Assembly: GCA_014860625.1 (NCBI GenBank)
Contig: JACZJJ010000006.1
Coordinates: 1 to 52,305, forward strand
DNA length: 52,305 nt
Direction: 5' to 3'
Source: Bacteroidales bacterium
GTDB taxonomy: Bacteria > Bacteroidota > Bacteroidia > Bacteroidales > FEN-979
The position numbers and the translations under genes are program-made. Of the stretch, positions 32,870 through 41,647 are shown piece by piece. Positions within the stretch are counted from its first letter, which is position 1, and every line of letters starts with the position of its first letter. The notes under the pieces were generated by a model. That model worked only from the letters and a program-made list of their open reading frames with translations. It ran no database searches and had not been told where the DNA came from.

Positions 32870-34621
32870 ATGACACCTCATCTCTCCATATTTGTTTGTG
32901 AGACCTTCGCTCCTGAAGTCAAGGCCGTTGTTGAACAGGAGGGTTATCCCGACGTCAGTGTTGAGATTTTTCCTCTGCACTGCGGCAGTCCGATTATGTC
33001 GACGATGAACCTGCTGGAACAAATGCAGACCTCTTCCAGCCACTCCACACACCTTCATTATATCGGGAGCAGCTGCTTTCAGATTCAAAAAGAGAGCCCC
33101 AAACTGCCGGAATTCGTCTCGTTAACCCCTCTTTCGCAATGTTTCGATATACTAATCCCTTCACAACTGACCAGCAGTCTGATCCATCAGAGAAACTATC
33201 TTGTATCGAGCGGATGGCTGCCATCTTTCAAGCAGCAAATCCAGGGCTGGGGTTTTGACGATACAACCGCGAAACTTTTTTTTGGAGAGACGTCCGAAAA
33301 TTTGTTGCTGGTAAATACAGGACTTTCTAATGAGACTGAAACCCTTCTTGAAGAAGCAAGCCGTTTTATCGGGATTCCCTACAGTACAATAGACCTGGGA
33401 CTGTCCCATTGCAGGTTACTGATCAAAGGGATCGTGATGGAATGGCGATTCCTCCAGGAGCGGGATGCCACTGCCCGACAGCTGAAGAAGATAACCCGGG
33501 AGTCGGCAGATTACTCCATGGCTTTCAACCAGATCAGCTTACTTGCACAGCTCTCCGACGAGAAGAAGATCAAGGAGAGGATCGCTGAAATGATCCAACT
33601 TCTTTTTGCTCCCGCCAGGGCATTTTTTATCCCCGAAGGATCTGATTCCAAAAATCCTCCGGAGGAGCTGTTTTCGAACAGTATGGGCTTAGCCAAAGGA
33701 GATTGCGAGAACGCTTCGTTTGCCATTCAGCTGATTGAGAATGACAAAAATAACGGGCGAATAGACGTGGTATGTGTCTCATTTCCTGAATACCTCGGGT
33801 ATTATCAAAAACTTTCTCCGATCCTTGGAAAGATTTTCGGGCTGGTGTTGTCAAATGCCGGAAAATATGAAACTATCAGAGAACATGAAAAGCTGTTGCA
33901 GATCAGTTCACTTGAACTCACAAAACTCAACGCCACCAAGGATAAATTCTTCAACATTATCGCCCACGACTTGAGAAGTCCGTTCAATTCATTGCTTGGA
34001 TTCATCAGCCTGTTTCTGAATGATTACGATGACTTCACGGATGAAGAAAAAAAGGATTTTATTCGCCGCATACAGGGGATCTCAAAAAACACCTTTCGGT
34101 TATTGGAGAATCTGCTTGACTGGGCTAGAGCCCAATCCGGCGATTTTCAGGTGAGTCCTGACTCTATTTCACTCCGGCAGTTGATTCTGGATAACGTCGA
34201 CATCTTTGCCCCGGGTGCCAGCAAAAAAAATATCCGGTTGCTGGCTGGATCACATCAGGACATAGATATATTTGCCGACAGGTACTCGATTGATGCCGTG
34301 ATTCGGAACCTGATCAACAATGCACTTAAATTCACCAATCAGGGAGGAGAGATCAGTTTTGCATTCCAACAGGAGGGAAAGATGGCCATCTGTTCCGTAA
34401 CCGACACCGGGATTGGTATTCCCCCCTTGATGGCAGAGCAACTTTTCCGCATCGATTCGCAGGTAAAACGTCCCGGAACAGCCAAAGAGAGCGGAACGGG
34501 GCTGGGGCTGATCCTTTGCAAAGAGTTTGTGGAGATGAATGGCGGAGAGATCTGGGTTGAAAGTGAGGAGGGGAAAGGGAGTACGTTTAGCTTCTCCGTA
34601 CCGTTAGTTGATGGCCCGTGA
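32870..34621 (+). CDS. Histidine kinase with DUF1638-like N-terminal domain
   Basis: Soluble sensor kinase of 583 residues. The first 200 residues look like a DUF1638 domain (recalled similarity: a start IFVCETFAPEV, VEIFPLHCGS, YIGSSCF, and a SSGWLPSFKQ segment), with Cys10, Cys38, Cys69 and Cys91 spaced like possible metal or corrinoid ligands. A GAF-like linker follows (about 225-330), then HisKA with His366 in IIAHDLRSPFNSLLGF and an ATPase domain (NLINNALKFTNQGG, VTDTGIGIPP, GTGLGLILCKEF). DUF1638 proteins are known next to corrinoid methyltransferase genes. The fusion to a kinase, 7 bp after the MtaA-like gene, suggests sensing of that pathway. No regulator gene adjoins it. Confidence 0.78.
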   Translation: MTPHLSIFVCETFAPEVKAVVEQEGYPDVSVEIFPLHCGSPIMSTMNLLEQMQTSSSHSTHLHYIGSSCFQIQKESPKLPEFVSLTPLSQCFDILIPSQLTSSLIHQRNYLVSSGWLPSFKQQIQGWGFDDTTAKLFFGETSENLLLVNTGLSNETETLLEEASRFIGIPYSTIDLGLSHCRLLIKGIVMEWRFLQERDATARQLKKITRESADYSMAFNQISLLAQLSDEKKIKERIAEMIQLLFAPARAFFIPEGSDSKNPPEELFSNSMGLAKGDCENASFAIQLIENDKNNGRIDVVCVSFPEYLGYYQKLSPILGKIFGLVLSNAGKYETIREHEKLLQISSLELTKLNATKDKFFNIIAHDLRSPFNSLLGFISLFLNDYDDFTDEEKKDFIRRIQGISKNTFRLLENLLDWARAQSGDFQVSPDSISLRQLILDNVDIFAPGASKKNIRLLAGSHQDIDIFADRYSIDAVIRNLINNALKFTNQGGEISFAFQQEGKMAICSVTDTGIGIPPLMAEQLFRIDSQVKRPGTAKESGTGLGLILCKEFVEMNGGEIWVESEEGKGSTFSFSVPLVDGP

Positions 34622-37600
34622 AACCTGGATGAATGACACTTCGATATCTCCTCCCTGGGGATACAAACTGATCCAGTTGTTGTCTTCCCGGTACCAGGGA
34701 TCCTGGTCTTTCACACTGATCAGTCGCTCGTTGACCTCTCCATCGGTTGAAATGTTCCGGATGGCTAATCCTCCACTGGTCTGATCTCCCTTCCCGTAGC
34801 GTATCAGGATATTGAAGCTTTTATCGGATAAATTTCTCACCTTCAGGTAGATGAAATTGTTTCTCCGTGAAGAGATGTTCACCGGCTCAAAGGAGAATTT
34901 CTGTTGCTCCCCCTCTTTGATCACGACTGTTGTTGTAAGTACATCTGCGATGGCATTCTCAGAGATTGTTTTGCGGATCTTGGCGATCATCATGCGCGGA
35001 TAATCTTCATTGGGCAGAAAGGAGATCGCGCGGGTGAAGGCATCAATCGACCTATCGTATTCATAGGTATTGAAAAATCCGTCGCCCTCCCCTACTGCTT
35101 TGTCGTAATCGGCCTTGTTTGCCCTGTAAATGCTGTCAATCTTCACATTTGTGATGCGAAGTCGTTCCTTCGGATGCTGTTCGTCCGGAAAGAGGTCGAG
35201 AGCCTGTTCGAAATTTTCCCGAGCCCTGAAATACTCTTTCCCGGTAAAAAACAGATCTCCGGTCACCACAAGCTTGTCAAATGTCTGCCTGAGCCCCTCG
35301 ATCTCTGCGATTTTCTGGTTGATCTCCTTGATCTTCTCCCTGGGGTAGGTCTCTGACGGTTTTATCGCAGCGGCATTCTGAAAGCCATCCCTGGCGTTTT
35401 CGTATTTCTGTTCGGCAAAAAGAAGGTCGGCGCTGGTAACAGCCGCCTTGTACTCCTCATTCACCCGATTGATCTCGGCCTGCATCCGATTGATCTCTGC
35501 GATCTGATCCTGCCAGTAAGAGTTTTCAGGCCTCAGCTCACCTGCCCTGGCATAATCCATGCGGGCAGAGTCGAGGCTCCTGTCGCTAAAGAGTTGATCG
35601 GCATGTGTGATAAGGGCATTGAAATCACTGTCAATCTTAAGCTGCCGGGCAATCTCCAGCTTGATCGTCGCATCGATCTCCTCCAGTTTTTGTTTTGGGT
35701 AGGCCTCCTCAGGCTTCAGGGATTTAGCGGTCTCAAACTCGGCTCTTGCAGGGATGAGCCGGGATGCCGACATCAGGCTATCGCCACGTTCAATTGTTCG
35801 TGCATATTGGCGATCCAACGCTGCAATCCGTTCTATTTCAGCAAGAAGGACATCAATCTCTGCCACCTTGACGGATGGGTAATTCTCAGCTGGCTTGAGG
35901 GATTTTGCCTGGATATAACCTTCTCTTGCCGACTGATACTCTTTATCGCTGAGGAACGTATCCGAGGATGAAATCAACGCAGCATATTTCTCTTCCAATG
36001 CTTTCAGGTTCTGCTGTTCCAGGGCCAGCTGCCGGGCAATCTCTTCAAGCTTCTGGTCAATCACAACCAGTTGCTTTGCTGGATAGGGCTCCGCCGGCTT
36101 CAGGGACTGCGCCTGCAGATATACTCCTCTGGCCTGCTGCCATTCAGCTTTTTCAAAAAGTTGATCGGCACTTGCAATGGCATCATCATACTGCTGGCTC
36201 AAGCTCTGCAACCGGGCCAGTTCAGCCAGGATGCCGTCTATCTCCGCAATTTTTGTTGGCGGATAGCTTTCCGTTGGTTTCAGGGTAGAAGCGGTTTGAA
36301 ATGCTCCTTTCGCCTCCGTGTAGGCCTTGGTTTCCAACAGACTGTCTCCTCTTGCAACAGCCAGAGTATAGTCCGCCTCACGTTTTTCATCCAATGCCAT
36401 TTGGTTAAGAAGGGCATCCACCTCTTTGATCTTTGCCGCGGGATAACTCTCTTTCGGCTTCAGCGCCAGCGCTTCCTGATAGGTGATTTTTGCAGCCTGG
36501 TATTCGAGCAGCCCAAATTTTGCATCTGCGGCGGCAATCAGCTCAGCGTAGTTGTTCTCGAGGGCCTCCCTGTTGGCAATTGAACGTAAAATTGAGTCGA
36601 TCGTTTGAATCCGTAAAGCCGGCAACGATTCGGAAGGCTTGATCCCGAGCGCCTTCTCGTATTCAGTTTTGGCCGTTTCATAGGTTCGGGCTGCGAACAG
36701 TTTGTTTGCTTCCGTAAGCACTGCTTTGTACTGAGCGTCAATGGCCTGCTGTTGTTCCAGGTTGGCAAGTATTCCATCCAGTTCAAGGATTTTTTCAGCC
36801 GGATAGCTCTCCTCAGGTTTCAATTTCAATGCTTCCTTGTATTGTCCTTTGGCTTGTGGGTAGAGATTGTCAGAGAACATCCGGTCGGCATTCTCCAGAA
36901 TTCGGATGTACTGAGCATCCAACTCTTGCTGCTTCAGCAGAGCTGCCGCCATGAGGGTTCCAATCTCGGCAATCTTCTGCTGTGGATATACCTCTTCGGG
37001 CTTGACTGCCAGGGCATTTTCATATTCCGCTCTGGCTTGAGGAAAAGCCTGATCGGCAAACAACCTGTCGGCATTTGAAATGGCTGCATGGTACGCCTCC
37101 TCCATGGCCAGCTCATTGGCTTGCTGGCTCCCGACCCCTTCAACCGTTTTGGCAAGCATCGCCTTGGGATACGACTCGTTGGGCTTGATCTTCAAAGCCA
37201 GCTGATAGTTTTGCCGGGCTCTGATGAAGTTCTTATCCATGTAAAAACTGTCGGCAATGTTTACAAAGTTTTCAAAATCAGCCTGATCTTTTGCAATCTG
37301 GGCTACGATCCCGTCAATCTCCCGAATCTTTTCCGCCGGATAGACCTCTTTTGGTTTCAGCGTCAGAGCCTCTTCATAACTGCTCCTGGCATCCGGATAA
37401 CGGACCTCACTGAACAATTTGTCGGCTTGTGCAATTGCCTCCTTATATGCTGCCTCGAGCGCAGCCAGCTCAGCCAGTTTCGTTTTAAGCTCCTCAATCC
37501 GTTCTTTCGGATAGGGTTCGTTTGGTTTCTGCTGAAGTGCTTTCTGATATTCGAGCAATGCACGCTGAAAGCTTGTCGAATTGTAAAAGTTATCGGCAGC

Positions 37601-38299
37601 AGTAATGGCCTGCAGGTAGAGCTCTTCCCTTACCTGCTGATCCACCAGGATCTTGATAATGGTATTGATTTTTTCTTTGGGGTAGGCTTCGCCGGGGAGC
37701 ATGCTGCTTGCATTCTCATACTGGCTTTTGGCTTTTTCATAGTCCCGTTCAGCGAATAATTTATCGGCACTCGCGATGGTTACATCGTAAAGGATATTCT
37801 GAGCCTTATTGGAGCGAAGAAGTCCCATCGTCTTGTTCATCCTCTCTTTCGCATAGGCATCCGAAGGTTTGATGTCGATAGCCATCTGGTAGGAAGCCTT
37901 GGCGTTGAGGTAGTCCTTTTTCTCAAAATAGCCATCCGCCATGATGATCATCCGGGAGTATTCTTCGTTGGTCTTTTTTTGCTGGGCGATCAGTCCTTCC
38001 ACACGAATTGTCCGTTCCTGGATTGAACGAACTCCGGGCTTCAGGGTATTCGCCTTCTTGAGCAGAACCAGGCACTCTTCATAGCGCTGCTGATTATACA
38101 GGTCTGTGATGGGACCAAGGAGGCTCTGGTAAACGGAGTCGGGAGCCGGGAGTTTGGCAGTGTAGGTTGAATCAGGAGGAGAGGATGGTTGCTTTTCTGA
38201 AATGACAGGCAATAACAATTCGTAGGCAAAGGCCAGTGATGCAATAAAAAAGACAGGAAAAACAAGGTATCTGGAACTCTTCCGTAAACTTCTATTCAT
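34604..38299 (-). CDS. Large TPR-like repeat membrane-anchored protein (18 repeats)
   Basis: Envelope protein of 1231 residues. A signal-anchor helix (YLVFPVFFIASLAFAYELLL) sits near the N-terminus, so the bulk is probably periplasmic. About eighteen repeats of roughly 62 residues follow, each with the pattern ADxLFxxxxYxxAxxxYxxALxLKPxExYPxxKIxEID, which is a TPR-like helical hairpin plus a coiled-coil linker. The last 150 residues form a distinct beta-rich domain (EPVNISSRRNNFIYLKVRNL). The repeats probably make a long superhelical spacer or protein-binding scaffold. The 3' end overlaps the convergent kinase gene by 18 bp. The partner is unknown; the LolD-type ATPase gene upstream on the same strand may share a transcript. 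Confidence 0.85.
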   Translation of the reverse strand: MNRSLRKSSRYLVFPVFFIASLAFAYELLLPVISEKQPSSPPDSTYTAKLPAPDSVYQSLLGPITDLYNQQRYEECLVLLKKANTLKPGVRSIQERTIRVEGLIAQQKKTNEEYSRMIIMADGYFEKKDYLNAKASYQMAIDIKPSDAYAKERMNKTMGLLRSNKAQNILYDVTIASADKLFAERDYEKAKSQYENASSMLPGEAYPKEKINTIIKILVDQQVREELYLQAITAADNFYNSTSFQRALLEYQKALQQKPNEPYPKERIEELKTKLAELAALEAAYKEAIAQADKLFSEVRYPDARSSYEEALTLKPKEVYPAEKIREIDGIVAQIAKDQADFENFVNIADSFYMDKNFIRARQNYQLALKIKPNESYPKAMLAKTVEGVGSQQANELAMEEAYHAAISNADRLFADQAFPQARAEYENALAVKPEEVYPQQKIAEIGTLMAAALLKQQELDAQYIRILENADRMFSDNLYPQAKGQYKEALKLKPEESYPAEKILELDGILANLEQQQAIDAQYKAVLTEANKLFAARTYETAKTEYEKALGIKPSESLPALRIQTIDSILRSIANREALENNYAELIAAADAKFGLLEYQAAKITYQEALALKPKESYPAAKIKEVDALLNQMALDEKREADYTLAVARGDSLLETKAYTEAKGAFQTASTLKPTESYPPTKIAEIDGILAELARLQSLSQQYDDAIASADQLFEKAEWQQARGVYLQAQSLKPAEPYPAKQLVVIDQKLEEIARQLALEQQNLKALEEKYAALISSSDTFLSDKEYQSAREGYIQAKSLKPAENYPSVKVAEIDVLLAEIERIAALDRQYARTIERGDSLMSASRLIPARAEFETAKSLKPEEAYPKQKLEEIDATIKLEIARQLKIDSDFNALITHADQLFSDRSLDSARMDYARAGELRPENSYWQDQIAEINRMQAEINRVNEEYKAAVTSADLLFAEQKYENARDGFQNAAAIKPSETYPREKIKEINQKIAEIEGLRQTFDKLVVTGDLFFTGKEYFRARENFEQALDLFPDEQHPKERLRITNVKIDSIYRANKADYDKAVGEGDGFFNTYEYDRSIDAFTRAISFLPNEDYPRMMIAKIRKTISENAIADVLTTTVVIKEGEQQKFSFEPVNISSRRNNFIYLKVRNLSDKSFNILIRYGKGDQTSGGLAIRNISTDGEVNERLISVKDQDPWYREDNNWISLYPQGGDIEVSFIQVSRAIN

Positions 38300-38340
38300 A
38301 ACTTGTTAACGCTGATTCTAAAAATTAATTTTACGGGAGA

Positions 38341-38994
38341 TCAATAAACGATAATCCCATCCCTGATCGTCAACTTTCGGTCTGCCATATCGGCCAATTC
38401 AAGGTTATGGGTAACGATGACATAGGTTTGGTTAAAGTGGTCTCTCAACTCAAAGAAAAGTTTATGAAGGTCCACTGCTGAAGCCGAATCCAGGTTCCCC
38501 GAAGGTTCATCAGCCAGGATGACTCCCGGGTTGTTGATCAATGCCCGTGCCACCGCCACACGTTGCTGCTCTCCGCCTGATAATTCTGAAGGTTTATGAT
38601 CAGCCCGCTCTTCCAGTTTCATGAATGAGAGAAGCTCCATCGCACGGCTTCTGGCATCCCGCTTGGAACGTTTGGCGATGAAAGCAGGAATGCAGATGTT
38701 CTCAAGAGCTGTAAACTCAGGAAGAAGGTGATGAAACTGAAACACAAACCCAATTTGCCTGTTCCTGAAATCAGCGCGTTTTTTTTCATTCATCTTCTGC
38801 AGGGGAAAATCGCCTACCTGTACCTCTCCTGAATCAGCTTTGTCCAGCGTTCCAAGGATATGAAGAAGGGTAGATTTTCCTGCTCCGGAGGCTCCGACAA
38901 TAGAGATGATCTCGCCTTTTTTAACCTCCAGACTGATCCCTTTCAGTACCTCAAGCGACCCGTAGGATTTGTGTATTTCAGTAGCAACAATCAT
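38341..38994 (-). CDS. LolD-type ABC transporter ATPase
   Basis: ABC ATPase of 217 residues. Walker A is [10 protein letters not shown], the Q-loop is in [13 protein letters not shown], the signature LSGGEQQR is intact, Walker B is [14 protein letters not shown] and the switch histidine is in [11 protein letters not shown]. The sequence is closest in style to LolD, which powers release of lipoproteins from the inner membrane, and in Bacteroidota the partner LolE-like permease is often encoded elsewhere. No permease gene is adjacent here. It starts about 90 bp from the divergent sucC gene. Confidence 0.88.
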   Translation of the reverse strand: MIVATEIHKSYGSLEVLKGISLEVKKGEIISIVGASGAGKSTLLHILGTLDKADSGEVQVGDFPLQKMNEKKRADFRNRQIGFVFQFHHLLPEFTALENICIPAFIAKRSKRDARSRAMELLSFMKLEERADHKPSELSGGEQQRVAVARALINNPGVILADEPSGNLDSASAVDLHKLFFELRDHFNQTYVIVTHNLELADMADRKLTIRDGIIVY

Positions 38995-39030
38995 TTTCCT
39001 CCGATAAACGGCAAAGTTACTAATGTTATT

Positions 39031-39060
39031 TTGAAATTCGGTTGCTAGTTAGTACTTTTG
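39031..39060 (+). promoter_or_regulatory. Bacteroidota-type promoter for sucC
   Basis: TTG at 39031-39033, a 19-bp spacer and TACTTTTG at 39053-39060 match the -33/-7 consensus. The -7 box lies only about 26 bp before the preferred start at 39087, which excludes the in-frame upstream start at 39042 because that would lie inside the promoter. Confidence 0.75.
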
Positions 39061-39086
39061 GAGCCTCGCAAAACAGGGATATACAT

Positions 39087-40277
39087 ATGAATCTACACGA
39101 ATATCAAAGCAAAATGCTCCTCCGGAAAAATGGAGTGATGGTTCCGGAAGGAATCCTTGCCACAACCCCAGAGGGAGCAGTTGAAGCGGCCAAGGCTATT
39201 AAAAACTCTACCGGATCCAACAAATGGGTGATTAAAGCCCAGGTGCATGCCGGAGGTCGAGGAAAAGGTGGTGGCGTAAAAGTTGCCACAACCGTTGACG
39301 AAGTGAAGGATTATGCCGAACAGATCATCGGGATGAACCTGGTTACTCCTCAAACGAGCGCCAAAGGAAAGAAAGTCAGAAAGATATACGTTGAACAAAA
39401 CATCTACTACCCGGGGCCAACCGAACCTGCTGAGATCTATTTCAGCATCCTCCTTAACAGGCAAAAAGGCCATATTATCCTCATGTACTCACCAAGGGGC
39501 GGGATGGATATTGAAAAAGTTGCGGAAGAGACTCCCGAATTGATCTTTACTGAAGAGATTGATCCCATCATCGGCCTGCAACCCTTTCAATGCAGGAAAG
39601 TCGCTTTTAACCTGGGGCTATCAGGAGAAGCATACAAAAATATGGTCAAATTCGTGAAAGGAGTTTATGATACGTATGTCAATTCCGATGCGTCACTCGT
39701 TGAGATCAACCCGGTATTCAAAACCTCTGACGAAAAGATCCTGGCAGCAGATGCCAAACTTACCATTGATAACAACGCGTTATTCCGTCATCCCGATATC
39801 CTCGAGATGCGCGACTTTGACGAAGAAGATCCCATCGAAGTGGAGGCAACGGCATTCGACCTTAACTATGTAAAACTCGACGGAAACGTAGGCTGCATGG
39901 TTAACGGTGCCGGATTGGCCATGGCCACGATGGATATCATTAAACTTTCGGGCGGAGAGCCTGCCAACTTCCTCGATGTTGGCGGAAGCGCCAATGCCAA
40001 GCGTGTTGAAGAGGGGTTCCGCATCATCCTGAGAGATCCCAATGTAAAGGCGATCCTGCTGAATATTTTCGGGGGCATCGTTCGTTGCGACCGTGTTGCC
40101 CAGGGTGTCGTTGACGCCTATCACAACATCGGCGAAATCCCTGTGCCGATCATTGTCAGGCTTCAGGGAACAAACGCAGAAGAGGGAAAGAAACTCATTG
40201 ATGAGTCGGGATTACGTGTCCATTCAGCTATAACGCTGCAAGAGGCTGCGACACTTGTGACCGAGGTACTGAACTGA
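39087..40277 (+). CDS. sucC: Succinyl-CoA synthetase beta subunit (ADP-forming)
   Basis: Beta subunit of the TCA-cycle enzyme that makes succinyl-CoA or, in reverse, forms ATP from it. With the start at 39087 (MNLHEYQSKMLLRKNGV) it has 396 residues, the normal size. The ATP-grasp part shows WVIKAQVHAGGRGKGGGVK, and the CoA-ligase part shows VNGAGLAMATMDIIKLSGG, FLDVGGSANAKRVEEGF and NIFGGIVRCDRVAQGVV. It has its own promoter. The alpha subunit gene sucD is not next to it and is not in the window; the downstream neighbour is a convergent glycosyltransferase. Confidence 0.96.
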   Translation: MNLHEYQSKMLLRKNGVMVPEGILATTPEGAVEAAKAIKNSTGSNKWVIKAQVHAGGRGKGGGVKVATTVDEVKDYAEQIIGMNLVTPQTSAKGKKVRKIYVEQNIYYPGPTEPAEIYFSILLNRQKGHIILMYSPRGGMDIEKVAEETPELIFTEEIDPIIGLQPFQCRKVAFNLGLSGEAYKNMVKFVKGVYDTYVNSDASLVEINPVFKTSDEKILAADAKLTIDNNALFRHPDILEMRDFDEEDPIEVEATAFDLNYVKLDGNVGCMVNGAGLAMATMDIIKLSGGEPANFLDVGGSANAKRVEEGFRIILRDPNVKAILLNIFGGIVRCDRVAQGVVDAYHNIGEIPVPIIVRLQGTNAEEGKKLIDESGLRVHSAITLQEAATLVTEVLN

Positions 40278-40291
40278 TCGGCCAATCTGGT

Positions 40292-41530
40292 TTAACATAG
40301 CGGATTCTCCTTTCTCACACGATTCTCTTCCTGTGAGAGGAAATTCCGAACCTGATCGAGTTCCTCAATACTATTCTCAGCAAAAGAGAACTTGTTTCCC
40401 ATATCCCGGATCTCGTATCCCTTATCCTTGAGCCATTCACGCAGCCGGTCCTCATCCGTTCCTTTCTCCTCCTGATGCCTCCGTTTGAGGTATTGAAGGA
40501 TACGCAACCCATCGAATTTCTCATGACAGGCACGCACAAATTGAGACGCTTCGTTTGCGTTCTTCCGAAGGGTTGAGAGTGGGTCCTCACGGCCGGTGGT
40601 ATCCTGAAGGAACCTGATCACAGATGTAGCAACCGTTTGCCGGTACATCTCCGGGAAGAGACGGTACGTTTCTGCAATCTCATCAAACAGCCTGAAAGAA
40701 TAGATTGGGTAACTCGTCCAGTCGCCCGCTGCCCCGCGAATCATAGCTGGTCCGGTACCAAAGAAGACGCGGGAGGAGAACCTTGCTGCCGGAAATACGC
40801 TAACCCTGTTCCAGTTTATGAGATGGCCGGCTTTCTTCAATTTCTGCAGAAAATAGAAATCCTCTCCGCTCAGTTTTGGTGTCATCCCTCCTACCTTCCT
40901 GTATGCCCAAACAGGGACAGCCATCGCCGATCCGAGAGCAGTGAACGCATACGGGCTTCGAATTCTCCAGAGGTTCAGAAAATAGTACCGCATATAGATC
41001 TCGTAACGGAGAATTGCACGGGCTGCATCCTGATCTTCAGGAAGATCATGGTAATATGGGGTGGATATCGCCGTTGCCTTTGGATGGACTGAGAGGGTTT
41101 CGGGGAGAGAACCAAAATAGTCTTCAGCAAAACGTGTATCGGCATCCAGGCTCAGAATAATATCAGTCGGATTGGCTTTCTGCGAGATGTGATCCATCAG
41201 GGTTTTTCTGGCCCAGCCAACACCGTGCATTTTCCCTGTCCAACCCGCCCCCCAGGAACTCCTGTCGATCACCTCTACCTTAAATCCCGATTCGGCCGCC
41301 AGCATAGAGAGGCTCCCGGAATTATGCTGGCAAACTGCTGCCTTTGCAGGGTCTGACCACCAGCTATCTGGTTGATTCACACAAGTTACAATGGTAAAGT
41401 TCCGGAAGGTTTGCCGGCCTATGGCATGGAGAATGACCGGAAGCCATTCAGGTTCATCCATTACCGGTAGTGCCACATAGATGTGAGGAGTTTCAGTCAA
41501 AACCCATGAATTGCTTTCTGAATTGAGCAT
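40292..41530 (-). CDS. Family 2-type glycosyltransferase
   Basis: GT-A fold glycosyltransferase of 412 residues, taking the ATG at 41530; a TTG eight codons upstream is also in frame. The N-terminus HIYVALPVMDEPEWLPVILH is the usual nucleotide-sugar-binding start, and ILSLDADTRFAEDYF supplies the DxD metal motif, followed by YDLPEDQDAARAI and an acceptor region with GGMTPKLSGEDFYFL. No obvious transmembrane helices are present. The acceptor and sugar are unknown, and no polysaccharide cluster surrounds it. It lies downstream of the protease gene on the same strand, with a possible 48-codon reading frame overlapping its start. Confidence 0.85.
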   Translation of the reverse strand: MLNSESNSWVLTETPHIYVALPVMDEPEWLPVILHAIGRQTFRNFTIVTCVNQPDSWWSDPAKAAVCQHNSGSLSMLAAESGFKVEVIDRSSWGAGWTGKMHGVGWARKTLMDHISQKANPTDIILSLDADTRFAEDYFGSLPETLSVHPKATAISTPYYHDLPEDQDAARAILRYEIYMRYYFLNLWRIRSPYAFTALGSAMAVPVWAYRKVGGMTPKLSGEDFYFLQKLKKAGHLINWNRVSVFPAARFSSRVFFGTGPAMIRGAAGDWTSYPIYSFRLFDEIAETYRLFPEMYRQTVATSVIRFLQDTTGREDPLSTLRKNANEASQFVRACHEKFDGLRILQYLKRRHQEEKGTDEDRLREWLKDKGYEIRDMGNKFSFAENSIEELDQVRNFLSQEENRVRKENPLC

Positions 41531-41639
41531 GCTCGAATATGGCCGGATTTTCAACTGTTTTCAGGCTCATCTTCCCAATCATCTCATTGACCAAGCTGTA
41601 ACCACGACGTTCGGGATAAGCTTCAAGTTCTTTCAACAT
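41493..41639 (-). CDS. Possible small protein overlapping glycosyltransferase start
   Basis: An ATG-initiated frame of 48 codons begins 8 bp after the stop of the CtpA-type protease gene and runs 38 bp into the glycosyltransferase gene. The product (MLKELEAYPERRGYSLVNEM at the start) is mixed polar/hydrophobic and has no recognised domain. The tight spacing on both sides would fit a coupled small gene, but its short length means chance cannot be excluded. Confidence 0.3.
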   Translation of the reverse strand: MLKELEAYPERRGYSLVNEMIGKMSLKTVENPAIFEHAQFRKQFMGFD

Positions 41640-41647
41640 TGTTCGGA

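Noticed and set aside
34904-37759. Several long frames antisense to the 18-repeat protein
   Set aside because: They are produced by the repetitive codon pattern of the opposite strand and repeat with the same period.
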